From Siphonodentalium dalli (taxonomy: Eukaryota; Mollusca; Scaphopoda; Gadilida; Siphonodentaliidae), in contig CP136063.1 in assembly GCA_032622095.1 (NCBI GenBank), forward strand, positions 41,454,106 to 41,518,105: 64,000 nt of DNA. Reading direction: 5' to 3'. The translations under genes were made by a program, and so were the position numbers. Numbering within the stretch: position 1 is the first letter of the stretch; each line of letters starts with the position of its first letter. Shown one piece after another: positions 45,981 through 57,482 of the stretch. The notes under the pieces are model-generated. The model did no database searches and was not told the origin of the DNA. It was given only the letters and a program-made list of their open reading frames with translations.

Positions 45981-46929
45981 AGTCTCTTTAAGATTAATAC
46001 AATGGGTTCTGATTAATATCTTCACCGAAGACAGACAGAAATAGATGTTGACTATTTGTTTTGAATGTGTTTTATCAAGCTGCAAGGCAGAGTTCAGTCC
46101 CCTATACTACGCTACGTAAATCATAGCATGAGCGTAGATGGCGCTGTGTACAGCTTGGTGTTTTATTTGAGCTGAACTTCAAGTGAAGTCCAATGAATGT
46201 ACTGGTTCTCTGTCCTGTCCTCCACTGCAATGTTATTGTTGACAGCTGATATTAACAACTTCCGGTTCTCCCGACCTCTCACCTCCCGAGCTCTTCTGTG
46301 CCTCGCGCGTACGAAAGACCACATCAGAGTCTTCTGCACTCTCCGAAAACTGACACCAAGTTGTTATGAATGTCCAGTAATGCCGTAAGATTGAAATATA
46401 GTAGTGGATTCCTTCTCTTATTTCCTGTTATTAGTCCCGGTGGAAATAAAAAGCGATTTCCCTCTGTAAACAGCCTCGCGCGAAAAATAACCGTGGTCAC
46501 AACTTTGACAAAAGTTGTCGGACAAAAGTCCTCCAAAAGTATGTTTTGCGGCGACGCCAGTAAAGTAAACTTACACACTATAATGTGCAGACGTCCCCGC
46601 AAGTCGCGGTCGAGATGTCACGTCGGTTGATATCATAGGCCGGCTGATGCTGATGGATATGGATCGAGCAAGCAGGTCATTGTGATCGGTGGTCGGGGTG
46701 TTTCTCTCTCTCTTTTCCCGCACATGCGCGCTATTTCAGGAATTCCCCAAAATCTACTACAGTATTTTATCATAAAACAGAACCGCAATAATCTTGCAAA
46801 AACACAAGACAGCATGCGGTTAGCGGTGTTAAGTTGGTAGTGTTTTCGTTAGTTGTTGTTCGTGGAATCGATATTACTTCAAAATACACATTTCAACAAA
46901 AGAGCGGTGTCCATAGAAGGGGATAATTT
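45981..46929. other. Stretch without recognisable gene
   Basis: Somewhat more GC-rich than its surroundings near 46,250-46,720. Frames up to 92 codons exist on both strands over the same bases, but none has a family signature. Confidence 0.45.
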
Positions 46930-47510
46930 ATAGAGGGTTTATAACGAGTCCCCAGTTTATAGTGGATTTTATAACACGAGCCCAGTAAATTAGGTCCGGA
47001 CCGAGTCTTCTAATTTAATGGACGAATTTTGTAAATTCCGCTATAAACTGGGGACGAGTTGTAAATTCTATTTATTACATGATCCAAAATCTCGACAAAA
47101 TATACCTAAATCAACAAATTCGACGCGAAACTAACATCGGCTTCTATATGGCATGCGATGACATTTGGCGTAACTATGCGTTGTTTGTCCACGTAAAGAA
47201 ATAGTTCCACATACATAAAGCCTCTTTGGCATAAATAGTTGGCGTATATTCTATGACATAACTTCTCAAACTCATTCATTATAGTTTGTTGAAAACGCAT
47301 TGGAAGCATTAGTATTTTGAGATGTAGCGTACGTAATATAAGCAGACGACGAACCGGAGTCAAAGGTCACCTGGCACAATTTCCTGCTATTAAAGAAGGT
47401 ATAATATCATAATTTATTGAATAGGTTAATGTTAAGATATAGATGATCTCAAATGAGTTACTATTTTATATGAAATTTATCAAATAAGTTCACTAAATTC
47501 GATTTGAGCC
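46930..47510 (-). mobile_element. Hairpin-ended non-autonomous element, copy B
   Basis: Reverse-oriented relative of 4,720-5,500. Shared blocks include 'GTAAATTCCGCTATAAACTG', 'CATGATCCAAAATCTCGAC', 'CTAACATCGGCTTCTAT', a block around GGTCACCTGG, and 'CTAAATTCGATTTGAGCCGA'. The end at 46,930-47,065 folds back (ACGAGTCCCCAGTTTATA against TATAAACTGGGGACGAGT). Confidence 0.6.
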
Positions 47511-47716
47511 GAGGTAGTTCTGTCCATTTCTTGTTGATATATGACTGGATTCCCAATGGCGATTTTTGTGAAATTTTATAACGCGTTATAAAATCGAATT
47601 GTTGAGGGTATGGATGAGTCTGGGACCCCATTTGCTCCAATGCTGAATTAACATGAATAAAACTAATCAAAGTCGGCAGTCTCAACCAGTGTCAAACAAC
47701 AGGAACTGATCTCTAA

Positions 47717-48235
47717 AGGTGGATTATCTCTTTGTAAACATGCATTATATAGTTACCTGGGTATAAAATATTAGATTTGAATCTAAGACTCCTGTCCGGA
47801 AATTATTTTATCGATTAATATTAATTTTATTTCGAATAATTTCTGGTCTAAAAGGCGTTTTTGTTCAGCTAACGAACAATAGGGGTTAATGTTAACCAAG
47901 ACCAGAAATTTTATTGTACAATTTTGTCACAAATAAACGTCAATTATACTCGTTATCGCTTATATCTGTGGAACAAAAAAATACAAACAATCAATCTGGG
48001 ACATTTGCCTTTCGGTGCGTAGCCATAGAAACAGCCCAGTGTTCTATATCGCAATATGGTATCATCCGAATGGTCTGTTTTAAAAATAGTAACATAAACA
48101 GGCCCGATTTAATATTCGAAATAAAATCAATATTAAGTGATAGAAGCTTTTCCGGACATAGGTCTTCAGTTCATATCTATTATTATATACCCACGTAACT
48201 ATTTAAAATTTGTTATTTAAAGAGATAATCCATCT
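47717..48235 (+). mobile_element. TTAA-flanked MITE, copy 1
   Basis: 519 bp. Begins AGGTGGATTATCTCTTTG and ends AAAGAGATAATCCATCT, followed by TTAA (48,236-48,239); the left flank is CTAA. Terminal inverted repeats of about 17 bp define a family with at least eight members in this window. No transposase inside. Confidence 0.8.
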
Positions 48236-48239
48236 TTAA

Positions 48240-49446
48240 GATATTAAGCAAAAACTTCAAATTTTCCAGTTTACGCCGCCATTGTGGCGGCTATCTGGGA
48301 CGAGGGGTTCCATTTTTGCTATAAACAGGTGGCATAACATTTTACCTTCGCAAAAATGTACACATTTGTATACATATGACAACATTTGTTCTCACTATAC
48401 TTGAATTAATCCCAGTCAGGGTCTCTTTTGATTAACGGCGGCCATGTTATTCGCCATCTTGGGTCCTGAATTTTCCCCAAAGCTGATTTTGGATATGTTA
48501 TACACGAGATTATCCTGCGTCGAATGACACCAAACCCCTTCTTTGCCAATATATTCTGGGTCTAACCATCCGACGACGATACTATACGGTAATACTAATA
48601 TTATGCAACCACGCCACGACCCTGGTGTGTTCATTTAAAACGAAAACTCACATGACATAGTGCCATTGTACGCCATGATAGTTTTAACATATAAATATCC
48701 ATATGTCATCAATAATATATACCCACTGTTCGGAACTTACATTCTTGTCTACGATCTATATGCGTGAGAATCTACACAAAAATGTGTAAGGGATATGTGT
48801 TGATTTTATGCATACCAGTGTGTATAAATGTGTAGAAATTGACCCATTTATTGTGTAAACATTGTTACACAATAACTTAGACCCCGAAGCCACGACAAAT
48901 AGTTTTCACGGCTGGCTCGACCGATTTCGTGATTGGTTAGCTAGCTAAGCCGGCTCAGTCACGACGTTCGTGGCTGACAAAATATGGCGGCTCAGTCGGC
49001 TGAGATGCTATCATTCAGCGTATTTTCGTTTCCGAAATGTTCCTAATCCCCGCTTATAGACGCCGTTTGTTTTAGCGTTTGTGGTGAACCCGTATAATTC
49101 AGACCACACGTAATACTTTCATGTTGGGCATTTCAATTATGGCGAAAATACACGAAGTACTGACATGGATATACTATGTAGTTTCCCATCTAATCAGTAT
49201 AAGTTACATTGGGACTTCTGTCGACTTCAGGGGTGCAGGACGTTTTGGCACTGGGACGTTTCGGCACTTGGTTTTCGAGCGTCCGTATCAGTGCGATATG
49301 TTTCGGCCCAAGTACTTGGACGTTTCGGCACTTCATCGAAGACGTTTCGGCACTTATTTGATTTTCTTTTCATATATAATATTGACTTAGATGTTGCATT
49401 TATATTAGCCGTTTGTTATAATTCGGTATAGTACACACTAAAGCGT
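48240..49446. other. Intergenic stretch with a short minisatellite
   Basis: At about 49,230-49,350 the unit GGACGTTTCGGCACTT repeats four to five times, irregularly. No gene recognised elsewhere. Confidence 0.5.
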
Positions 49447-50249
49447 GTTTACACTGTCAAGTAGATGCCAAACCACCCAACGTCGTCAGAAACATCAACT
49501 GCACGCGACAAGCACAACAGCCAGATGACCATGCCACATGTCATGAAGAGGTAATATATACAATCTTCACTACACTTTATTTAAACAATATTTAAATATA
49601 AAGAACAGAATAACTGTATAAACCTTCAAACATCCACCAACACTCTTATGTTAATTACCTTCGTATAATCAGACGGATAGGATTGTAATCTGGTTGATAT
49701 GATTAATTCGCACTCTAATAAAACTTTGTTTTTGCGACAGTTGTCTGATTAATTTGCACTCTAATTCAACATTGTTGTTTTTGCAGATGAATCAAGCCTT
49801 TCTAGAGGCCAAAAGCCCCCGAATTATATCAGATCGACGTCCACTGCACTGGGACCAGCAGACGACATATTGTGTTCCACACGGAGCGCCAACTTCAACT
49901 TCTCGCCAAGTCCAAAGTCTGGTACCTGGATGCAACATTCCGTGTCATCAACAAACCATGGGCTCAACTTCTGTCCATCCACTCACTCGTAAAATGCAAC
50001 GACAATTACAAGCAGATCCCTTTAGCGTTCGTCATCATGGAAGGTAGAAAGAAAGCTGACTACTATTCACTGCTCCGATCAATAGACAAACGACTACCAT
50101 CAACCATCACACTCCAACGATTTGTCTTAGACTTCGAGGCTGGAATGTGGCAGGCCATTCGACAACGTTTTCCGGGGTACCCAATTCTTGTTTGTTCTTT
50201 CCACTGGTAACAAGCCGTGTCCAGAAAGGTTCAAGATATCGGCCTTCAG
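49447..50249 (+). pseudogene. MULE transposase remnant
   Basis: From about 49,806 (after the possible acceptor TTTCTAG) the frame reads 'TGTSRRHIVFHT', 'QLLAKSKVWYLDATFRV', 'AQLLSIHSLV', 'QIPLAFVIMEGRKKADYY' and 'VLDFEAGMWQAIRQRFP', then 'VCSFHW'. This is the MULE core: Asp in YLDATF, Asp and Glu in LDFEAG, and His of SFHW. A TAA at 50,208-50,210 stops it at the family's FHWTQAV position, after which 'QAVSRKVQDIGLQ' continues in frame. An upstream piece at 49,447-49,552 ('HCQVDAKPPNVVRN...CHEE', then GTAATA) may be the zinc-finger exon. Truncated and dead. Confidence 0.65.
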
Positions 50250-50356
50250 GTGTGTAAAATTATATTACATTTAAATAAAATAAATTAAATTGACAACAAT
50301 TATCCAAAGAATACAAAAACAGAAGAAACAAACGTTCTTTATTTGTAAACATTTAA

Positions 50357-52614
50357 AGGTGGATTATCTCTTTGTAAACATGTATTATATAGTTACCGGG
50401 GTATAAAATATTAGATTTGAATCGAGGACTCCTGTCCGGAAATGCTTCTATCGATTAATATTAATTTTATTTCGAATATTTTCTGGTCTAAAAACGTGTT
50501 TTTGTTCAGCTAACGAACAATAGTGGTTACCGTTAACAGAGACCAGAAATTTTATGTAACAATTTTGTCACAAATGAACGTTAATTATACTTATTAGCGC
50601 TTATATATGTGGAACAAAACAATACAAATAACTAATCTGTGATATTTGACTTTCGTTGCGTAGCCGTAGGAACAGTCCAGTGCTCTATATCGCAATATGG
50701 TATCATCCGAATGGTCTGTTCTAAAAATAGTAACATAAACGGTCCCGATTTAATATTCGAAATAAAATCAATATTAATTGGTAGAAGCTTTTCTGGACAG
50801 GGGTCTTCAGTTCATATCTATTATTTTATACCCATGCAACTATTTAAAGATGGATTATCTCTTTAAATAACAAATTTTAAATAGTTGCGTGGGTATAAAA
50901 TAATAGATATGAACTGAAGACCTATGTCCGGAAAAGCTTCTATCAATTAATATTGATTTTATTTCGAATATTAAATCAGGCCCATTTATGTTACTATTTT
51001 TAGAACCGACCATTCGGATGAGACCGTATTGCGATATAGAGCACTGGGCTGTTCCTACGGCTACGCAACGAATGTCAAATGTCACAGATTGGTTGTTTGT
51101 ACTGTTTTGTTCCACAGATATAAGCGATAATGAGTATAATTAACGTTTATTTGTGACAAAATTGCACAATATAATTTCTGGTCTCTGTTAACAGTAACCA
51201 ATATTGTTCGTTAGCTGAACAAACCTACCTTTTTAGACCAGAAAATATTCGAAATAAAATTAATATTAATCGATAGAAGCATTTCGATTCAGATCTAATA
51301 TTTTATACCCCGGTAACTATATAATACATGTTTACAAAGAGATAATCCACCTTTAATATTAATCGATAGAAGCATTTCCGGACAGGAGTCTTCGATTCAA
51401 ATCTAATATTTTATACCCCGGTAACTATATAATACATGTTTACAAAGAGATAATCCACCTTTAAAATTTGTTATTTAAAGAGATAATCCATCTTTAAAGA
51501 TGGATTATCTCTTTAAATAACAAACGCAACTATTGAAAGGTGGATTATCTTTTTGTAAACATGTATCATATAGTTACCGGGGTATAAAATATTAGACTTG
51601 AATCGAAGACTCCTGTCCGGAAATGCTTCTATCGATTAATATTAAATTTATTTCGAATATTTTCTGGTCTAAAAGGGTGTGTTTGTTCAGCTAACGAACA
51701 ATAGTGATTACTGTTAACAGAGACCAGAAATTATATTGTGCAATTTTGTCACAAATAAACGTTAATTATACTCATTATCGCTTATATCTGTGGAACAAAA
51801 CAATACAAACAACCAATCTGTGACATTTGACATTCGTTGCGTAGCCGTAGGAACAGCCCAGTGCTCTATATCGCAATACGGTCTCATCCGAATGGTCGGT
51901 TCTAAAAATAGTAACATAAACGGGCCCGATTTAATATCCGAAATAAAATCAATATTAATTGATAGAAGCTTTTCCGGACATAGGTCTTCAGTTCATATCT
52001 ATTATTTTATACCCGCGCAACTATTTAAAAAAAATTATTTAAAGAGATAATCCATCTTTAAAATTTTGTATTTAAAGAGATAATCCATCTTTAAAGATGG
52101 ATTATCTCTTTAAATAACAAATTTTAAATAGTTGCGAGGGTATAAAATAATAGATATGATCTGAAGACCTATGTCCGGAAAAAGCTTCTATCAATTAATA
52201 TTGATTTTATTTGGAATATTAAATCGGGCCTGTTTATGTTACTATTTTTAGAACCGAACATTCGGATGATACCGTATTGCGATATAGAGCACTGGGCTGT
52301 TCCTACGGCTACGCAACGAATGTCAAATGTCACACATTGGTTGTTGGTATTGTTTTGTTCCACAGATATAAGCAATAATGAGTATAATTAACGTTTATTT
52401 GTGACAAAATTGCACAATATAATTTCTGGTCTCTGTTAACAGTAACCACTATTGTTCCTTAGCTGAACAAACACACCTTTTTAGACCAGAAAATATTCGA
52501 AATAAAATTAATATTAATGATAGAAGCATTTCCGGACAGGAGTCTTCGACTTAAATCTAATATTTTATACCCCGGTAACTATATAATACATGTTTACAAA
52601 GAGATAATCTACTT
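50357..52614. mobile_element. Cluster of nested TTAA-flanked MITEs (copies 2-5)
   Basis: Copy 2 (plus) starts at 50,357 after TTAA and is interrupted at its internal TTAA (50,844-50,847). Copy 3 (minus, 50,848-51,352) and a partial third copy (51,353-51,464) lie in between. The end of copy 2 then resumes, up to about 51,495. Copy 4 (plus) is 51,537-52,057; copy 5 (minus) is 52,095-52,614. Short solo ends lie between them (about 51,496-51,530 and 52,062-52,090). The order shows repeated insertion of the family into its own TTAA sites. Confidence 0.8.
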
Positions 52615-52760
52615 TTAACCCTTTCCATACCGAATGGATGCGCCCATTCAGTTATATGATATCATGCATTGGGATAGTCCATTCCACATTGAGGGGCCCG
52701 GTGTTCTGATAATATAACAACCATGTCGTGTCCTTGAGAGTATGTGACAATATTAGGCAA

Positions 52761-52795
52761 TGATAGATAGATAGATAGATAGATAAATTTTTAAT
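52761..52795. repeat. (GATA)n microsatellite
   Basis: Eight or so uninterrupted GATA units. Confidence 0.9.
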
Positions 52796-53170
52796 GGCTA
52801 AAAGAGGCAAAATTTGCAGACATGCGGTTTAGTTCTTTACGATTCACAGTTCAGTTGTGCTTGACATGCACACGGCTTAGCCATTTTACAATTCCGGCGG
52901 CGGAGATTTTTAAATGTGGCTGACGTTAGAGATAATGTGGCTGGCGGCGGATTGTGGCCAATATGGCTGGCGGCGGCGTGCGATGGCGGCTTCGGGCTCT
53001 ACAATAAGTGTACACGTACATAAAACTACACATATACAACACAAATATGTTCAAGATAAAAAATGAATAATGAATGTCACACTGTGTGTAGAAAACCTAC
53101 ACATTAGTCATAAGAATGCAAGGTATCCACCTGATTAAATGTGTTATCGCACTTAATTGTACGGGCGATC

Positions 53171-55060
53171 TCATATGTGGATAATCTTATGAGTCATCAG
53201 TTCATTCGACTGATTAAATGATTTCTCGCACATATCACATTGATACGGGCGATCCCTGGTGTGAATCTTCTTATGTTTTATCAGATGACTAGACTGAGTA
53301 AATGACTTCTCGCACACACCGCATTGATACGGGCGATCCCCGGTGTGAATTATCTTATGTCTAGCCAGGGCACTCGAGTGAGTAAATGATTTCTCGCACA
53401 CGCCGCATTGATATGGGCGACACATGGTGTGAATCCTCTTATGTTTCGTCAGGTAACTCGATTGATCAAATGATTTCTCACACATATCACATTGATATAA
53501 GCGATCCACGGAGTGAATCCTCTTATGTTTCGTCAGGGCACCTGTGTGACTGAATGAATTCTCGCACACATCACATTGATGTGGGCCACCCATAGTGTGA
53601 ATCCTCTTGTGTTTCGTCAGGTGACCCGACTGATTAAATGATTTCTCGCACACATCACATTGATACGGGCGATCCCCGGCGTGAATCCTCTTGTGTAACG
53701 CCAGGGCACTCGAGTAAGTAAATGATTTCCCACATACATCACATCGATACGGGCGATCTCCCGTGTGGATTCTCTTATGTGCAGCCAGGGCACCCGACTG
53801 AGTAAATGATTTCTCGCACATATCACATTGATACGGGCGATCTCCGGTGTGAATTATCTTATGTTTCGTCAGATAATTCGACCGAGTAAATGATTTTTCG
53901 CATAACTCACATTGATAAGGTCGATACCCCGTGTGGGTCCTCTTATGATTCGTCAAGGCAGTAGAATGAATAAATGATTTAAAGCAGAAATCACATTGGT
54001 ATGGGCGCTCCCCTGTGTGAATCCTCTTGTGTACCGTCAGGTTAGCCATCTGAGTAAAAGCTTTCTCGCACAGATCACATCTATAAGGGCGATCTCCCGT
54101 ATGGACTCTTTTATGCACCGTTAAGTAACTTAAAACAGTAAATGATTTTTCGCAGATATCACACTGATATGGTCGATCGTCTGCATGTGACCTCTTATGC
54201 ATCGTCAGGGTATTCAACTGACAATATCTTTTATCGCATACGTCACATTGGTGTGGGCGATCTCCTGTATGGACTCTCTTATGTGTCGTTAAGTGACTCA
54301 TATTGATAAAGGATTTATCGCACAAATCACATTGATACGGGCGTTCCCCGGTGTGGATCCTTTTATGCTCAGTAAGGCCACTCGCCCGAGTAAATGATTT
54401 CTCGCACACATCACATGGAAACGGGCGATCCCCTGTGTGGATCCTCATATGTGTCGCGAGTTCACTTCTCTGAATAAATGATTTATCGCACACATCACAT
54501 TGATACGGGTGATCTCCCGCGTGTGTCCTCTTATGTTTAGTCAGGTCACGCTTGTGTGAAAATGATTTGTCGCACACATCACATTGATACTGGCTAACTC
54601 CCGTGTGCATCCTCTTATGTTTTGTCAGGCCACCCGCCGTAGTATATGATTTCTCGCACACATCACATGGATACGGGCGATCGGAATGATCCGCTGAGTG
54701 GATTCTCTTGTGTGACAGCAAGTCTGTAGTTGTGCTGCCAGATTTCAAGCAAATATCGGAAGGAACATCGTTGTCTAACCGGCTAAACGAATGCACACTT
54801 GCTTGAGACGCATTCCCCGACACTGTTAACGGTTCCACCGCTCCATTCCCCGACACTGTTAACGGTTCCACCGCTCCATGCATAGTTTCAAGAGAATTTA
54901 CTAAATGTATCGAACAACGGGACGGATCATTGTTATGTGTTGGTTTGGTGTCCGATGTGGTACACGACTCGGCGTGTTTTTGAGTCGTATACGTTTCCGT
55001 CGTCACATGTTTCTCGTCGTGTGTCCGCATTGTGACGATAGTTGGTTGCCCCAACTCCAT
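53171..55060 (-). CDS. C2H2 zinc-finger protein with 18 fingers
   Basis: Taking the first ATG (58-60 in the 55,0xx line, i.e. 55,060) gives about 629 residues. An acceptor-like TTGTGTTAACAG lies four bases before it, so this may be the last exon of a spliced gene. The N-terminal about 120 residues are Thr/Ser-rich, with no KRAB, BTB or SCAN domain, and hold an exact 11-residue duplication (GAVEPLTVSGN twice; 33 bp in DNA). One degenerate finger lacking its first cysteine is followed by 18 canonical CxxC-x12-HxxxH fingers joined by TGDRPYQC- or TGERPYQC-type linkers. Linkers at fingers 13-16 are altered (TMGGPHQC, SVDRLYQC, TMCRPYQC). Likely a nuclear DNA-binding regulator. It could be a lineage-specific expanded ZNF gene. 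No frame break seen. Confidence 0.85.
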   Translation of the reverse strand: MELGQPTIVTMRTHDEKHVTTETYTTQKHAESCTTSDTKPTHNNDPSRCSIHLVNSLETMHGAVEPLTVSGNGAVEPLTVSGNASQASVHSFSRLDNDVPSDICLKSGSTTTDLLSHKRIHSADHSDRPYPCDVCEKSYTTAGGLTKHKRMHTGVSQYQCDVCDKSFSHKRDLTKHKRTHAGDHPYQCDVCDKSFIQRSELATHMRIHTGDRPFPCDVCEKSFTRASGLTEHKRIHTGERPYQCDLCDKSFINMSHLTTHKRVHTGDRPHQCDVCDKRYCQLNTLTMHKRSHADDRPYQCDICEKSFTVLSYLTVHKRVHTGDRPYRCDLCEKAFTQMANLTVHKRIHTGERPYQCDFCFKSFIHSTALTNHKRTHTGYRPYQCELCEKSFTRSNYLTKHKIIHTGDRPYQCDMCEKSFTQSGALAAHKRIHTGDRPYRCDVCGKSFTYSSALALHKRIHAGDRPYQCDVCEKSFNQSGHLTKHKRIHTMGGPHQCDVCENSFSHTGALTKHKRIHSVDRLYQCDMCEKSFDQSSYLTKHKRIHTMCRPYQCGVCEKSFTHSSALARHKIIHTGDRPYQCGVCEKSFTQSSHLIKHKKIHTRDRPYQCDMCEKSFNQSNELMTHKIIHI

Positions 55061-55084
55061 GGATACTGTTAACACAATTACTTA

Positions 55085-55684
55085 ATGATATTTAATTGCA
55101 AAATCCACCAGAGAGTTAAATGTATCGAAAAGAAGATGCTGTTAAGTCTCCATGAAACTCCGAGAACATGCAGGCCAAACAAAATGTGGGCCCATAAATT
55201 AGCGTTATAAAAGTTGGTTTTAAACAGCGGACATCACAATAGAACAATGTTACCTGGCATAGTCTATGGACAGTAGGCCCAATGGGAATGGGGGAAACTA
55301 GGTAACCTCTAAACAAAGTTACATCTTGTCAAAAAGTCTTAAGACATTCTAGAAGTTGTACATTGTAGGCTACATCTCGTGGTTTGGGTGCCATGTACAT
55401 GTATCAAGAGTTACGATTACCATTTTACTAAATCCCAGGTTGTGAACTATAGGGCATAGATTCACCTCGGGGGAATTGGAACACTGTCCGCGGGTAAATA
55501 TGTCTGGTTTTACCCAAGTGCATACCCTGGTTATACCCATGTTTGTGACACAGGTCTGTTATACATGGGTACACGTGTACCAGGGTGCAAATATGCCAGA
55601 TTTTACGGTACAAAACTGTTTTAAGTAACTGGCAGACTGTAACCAGTAACAGTCAGACACCTGTATTTTTTAGGGTTCAATACC
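55085..55684. other. Stretch upstream of the zinc-finger exon
   Basis: Would contain upstream exons or promoter of the zinc-finger gene. Frames are short; near 55,500-55,600 a few 'CCCATG'-type repeats occur. Nothing identified. Confidence 0.4.
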
Positions 55685-55723
55685 GTTAAAAGATGAATTA
55701 TCTCTTTAAATAGTAAAATTTAA

Positions 55724-56245
55724 AGGTGGATTATCTCTTTGTAAACATGTATTATATAGTTACCGGGGTATAAAATATTAGATTTGAATCGAAGACTCCT
55801 GTCCGGAAATGCTTCTATTGATTAATATTAATTTTATTTCGAATATTTTCTGGTCTAAAAAGTTGTGTTTCTTCAGCGAACGAACAATAGTGGTTACTGT
55901 TAACAGAGACCAGAAATTATATTGTGTGCAATTTTGTCACAAATAAACGTTAATTATACTCACTATCGCTTATATCTGTAAAACAAAACAATATAAACAA
56001 CAAATCTGTGACATTTGACATTCGTTGCGTAGCCGTAGGAACAGACCAGTGCTCTATATCGCCATACGGTCTCATCCGAATGGTCGGTTCTAAAAATAGT
56101 AACATAAATGGGCCCGATTTAATATTCGAAATAAAATCAATATTAATTGATAGAAGCTTTTCCGGACATAGGTCTTCAGTTCATATCTATTATTTTATAC
56201 CCACGCAACTATTTAAAATTTGTTATTTAAAGAGATAATCCATCT
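55724..56245 (+). mobile_element. TTAA-flanked MITE, copy 6
   Basis: 522 bp between TTAA (55,720-55,723) and TTAA (56,246-56,249). It starts AGGTGGATTATCTCTTTG and ends AAAGAGATAATCCATCT. A solo end fragment precedes it near 55,685 and a diverged partial copy follows to about 56,450. Confidence 0.8.
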
Positions 56246-56450
56246 TTAAGTTGCATGGGTAGGCTATGTAATAATAGATATCAATTGAAGACCCCTGTTC
56301 GGAAAGGCTTCTATCAGTTAAAGATGAATTAGGTCCTATCTATTTAAATAACAAATTTGAAATAGTTGTGTGCATGGGTATACAATAATAAATATGAACT
56401 GTCGACCCCTGTCCGAAAAGGCGTCGATCAATTATTATCATCACTTTATA

Positions 56451-57064
56451 GGGCGTTCTCTAGGCCATTAGCACTGTTATACCGGGCGTTCGAAATGACG
56501 TAACACTCGGCATTTTTGCGGGACGCGGGCCGATATTGAATCGTGCTTTTCAATAACGGCCCGCAGAAAATATGCGCAGGAGAATTACCTCCCTTCTCAA
56601 TTTGTGCTTCCGTTTTAGGCAAATCGCTACCGAAAAATGGGAAAAGATTATCACTAATTTACTCATGTTTTCCACTTATTTACAGTCGGATAATTTCCTT
56701 TTTTTCGAAGGATTATTATACCCAAATGGTTAGTATACATAGATATTTTGATATGCCAATGTCTCAATTTTCGCAAATCGCAAATCGCCCCCAATACTTG
56801 GTTGATTTATCACCTATATTCGATGCAATCAAATGTCACGTGATTAGGAAGAATGTAAACAATAACAGACGACCGATCGATCTGTCAAAATTCTCAAAAT
56901 GTCGCAATCGAGCGAACTAAATGATAATGAACCAGATTTGCTGGAAAAGAGCGTAATTTCACAAAGCAGAAATCAAAGTTGAAAGATTTATTGAATTGAA
57001 GAAAACAATGTCATTAACGGCCCAGTGAAATGTTATGTAGTCATTAACGGCCAATAATAATAGT
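56451..57064. other. GC-richer stretch, no gene recognised
   Basis: A 125-codon frame at 56,543-56,920 has no family signature. 'CGGCCCGC' and 'TTAACGGCC' motifs link this stretch to the hairpin that follows, so it may be part of the same repeat element. Confidence 0.4.
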
Positions 57065-57240
57065 AATAACATGATTTTCAAGGGCGTTATGGTTCACTAC
57101 CGGCCCTCCCAGAATGATTTACAGCCCTCGGGCTATTAGCGGCCCTCGACTTCGTCTCGGGCCTCTAATAGGCCCTCGGGTTGTTAATCATTCCTGCCGG
57201 GCCGTTACTGAACCATAACGCCCTTGAAAATCATGTTATT
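57065..57240. repeat. 176-bp hairpin element
   Basis: Left arm AATAACATGATTTTCAAGGG, CGTTATGGTTCA, CCGGCCC; the right arm is its reverse complement, ending at 57,240. The centre repeats 'GGCCCTCG' steps. Non-coding foldback element. Confidence 0.75.
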
Positions 57241-57461
57241 GCTTCATTATTGATTTTATTTTGAATATCTTATTGGCCTATTTATTTGTCTATTTTTAGA
57301 ACAGACCACATTCGGGTGATACCATATAGCGATATATAGCATTAGCCTCTTCCTATGGCTATGCACCGAACGTCAAATGTCCCAAATTGATTTGCTATAG
57401 GCCTACATGTATTGTTTTATTCCATAGTTATAAGCGATAATGGGTATAATTAAGATCACGG

Positions 57462-57482
57462 TCACTGTTTAGAAGGCCTGTG
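57462..57482 (-). repeat. Solo copy of the giant element's 21-bp terminus
   Basis: TCACTGTTTAGAAGGCCTGT plus G, identical over all 21 bases to 30,388-30,408. It directly follows a broken TTAA-MITE fragment. No partner end or CTGACAAG is nearby, so this is a relic end or a truncated derivative of the same family. Confidence 0.7.

Noticed and set aside
50639-56238. Similar 70-90 codon frames (MEQNNTNNQSVTFDIRCVAV type) in several places
   Set aside because: They all lie at the same position inside the TTAA MITE and keep similarity only because the copies are young; no start context, domain or selection signal is evident.
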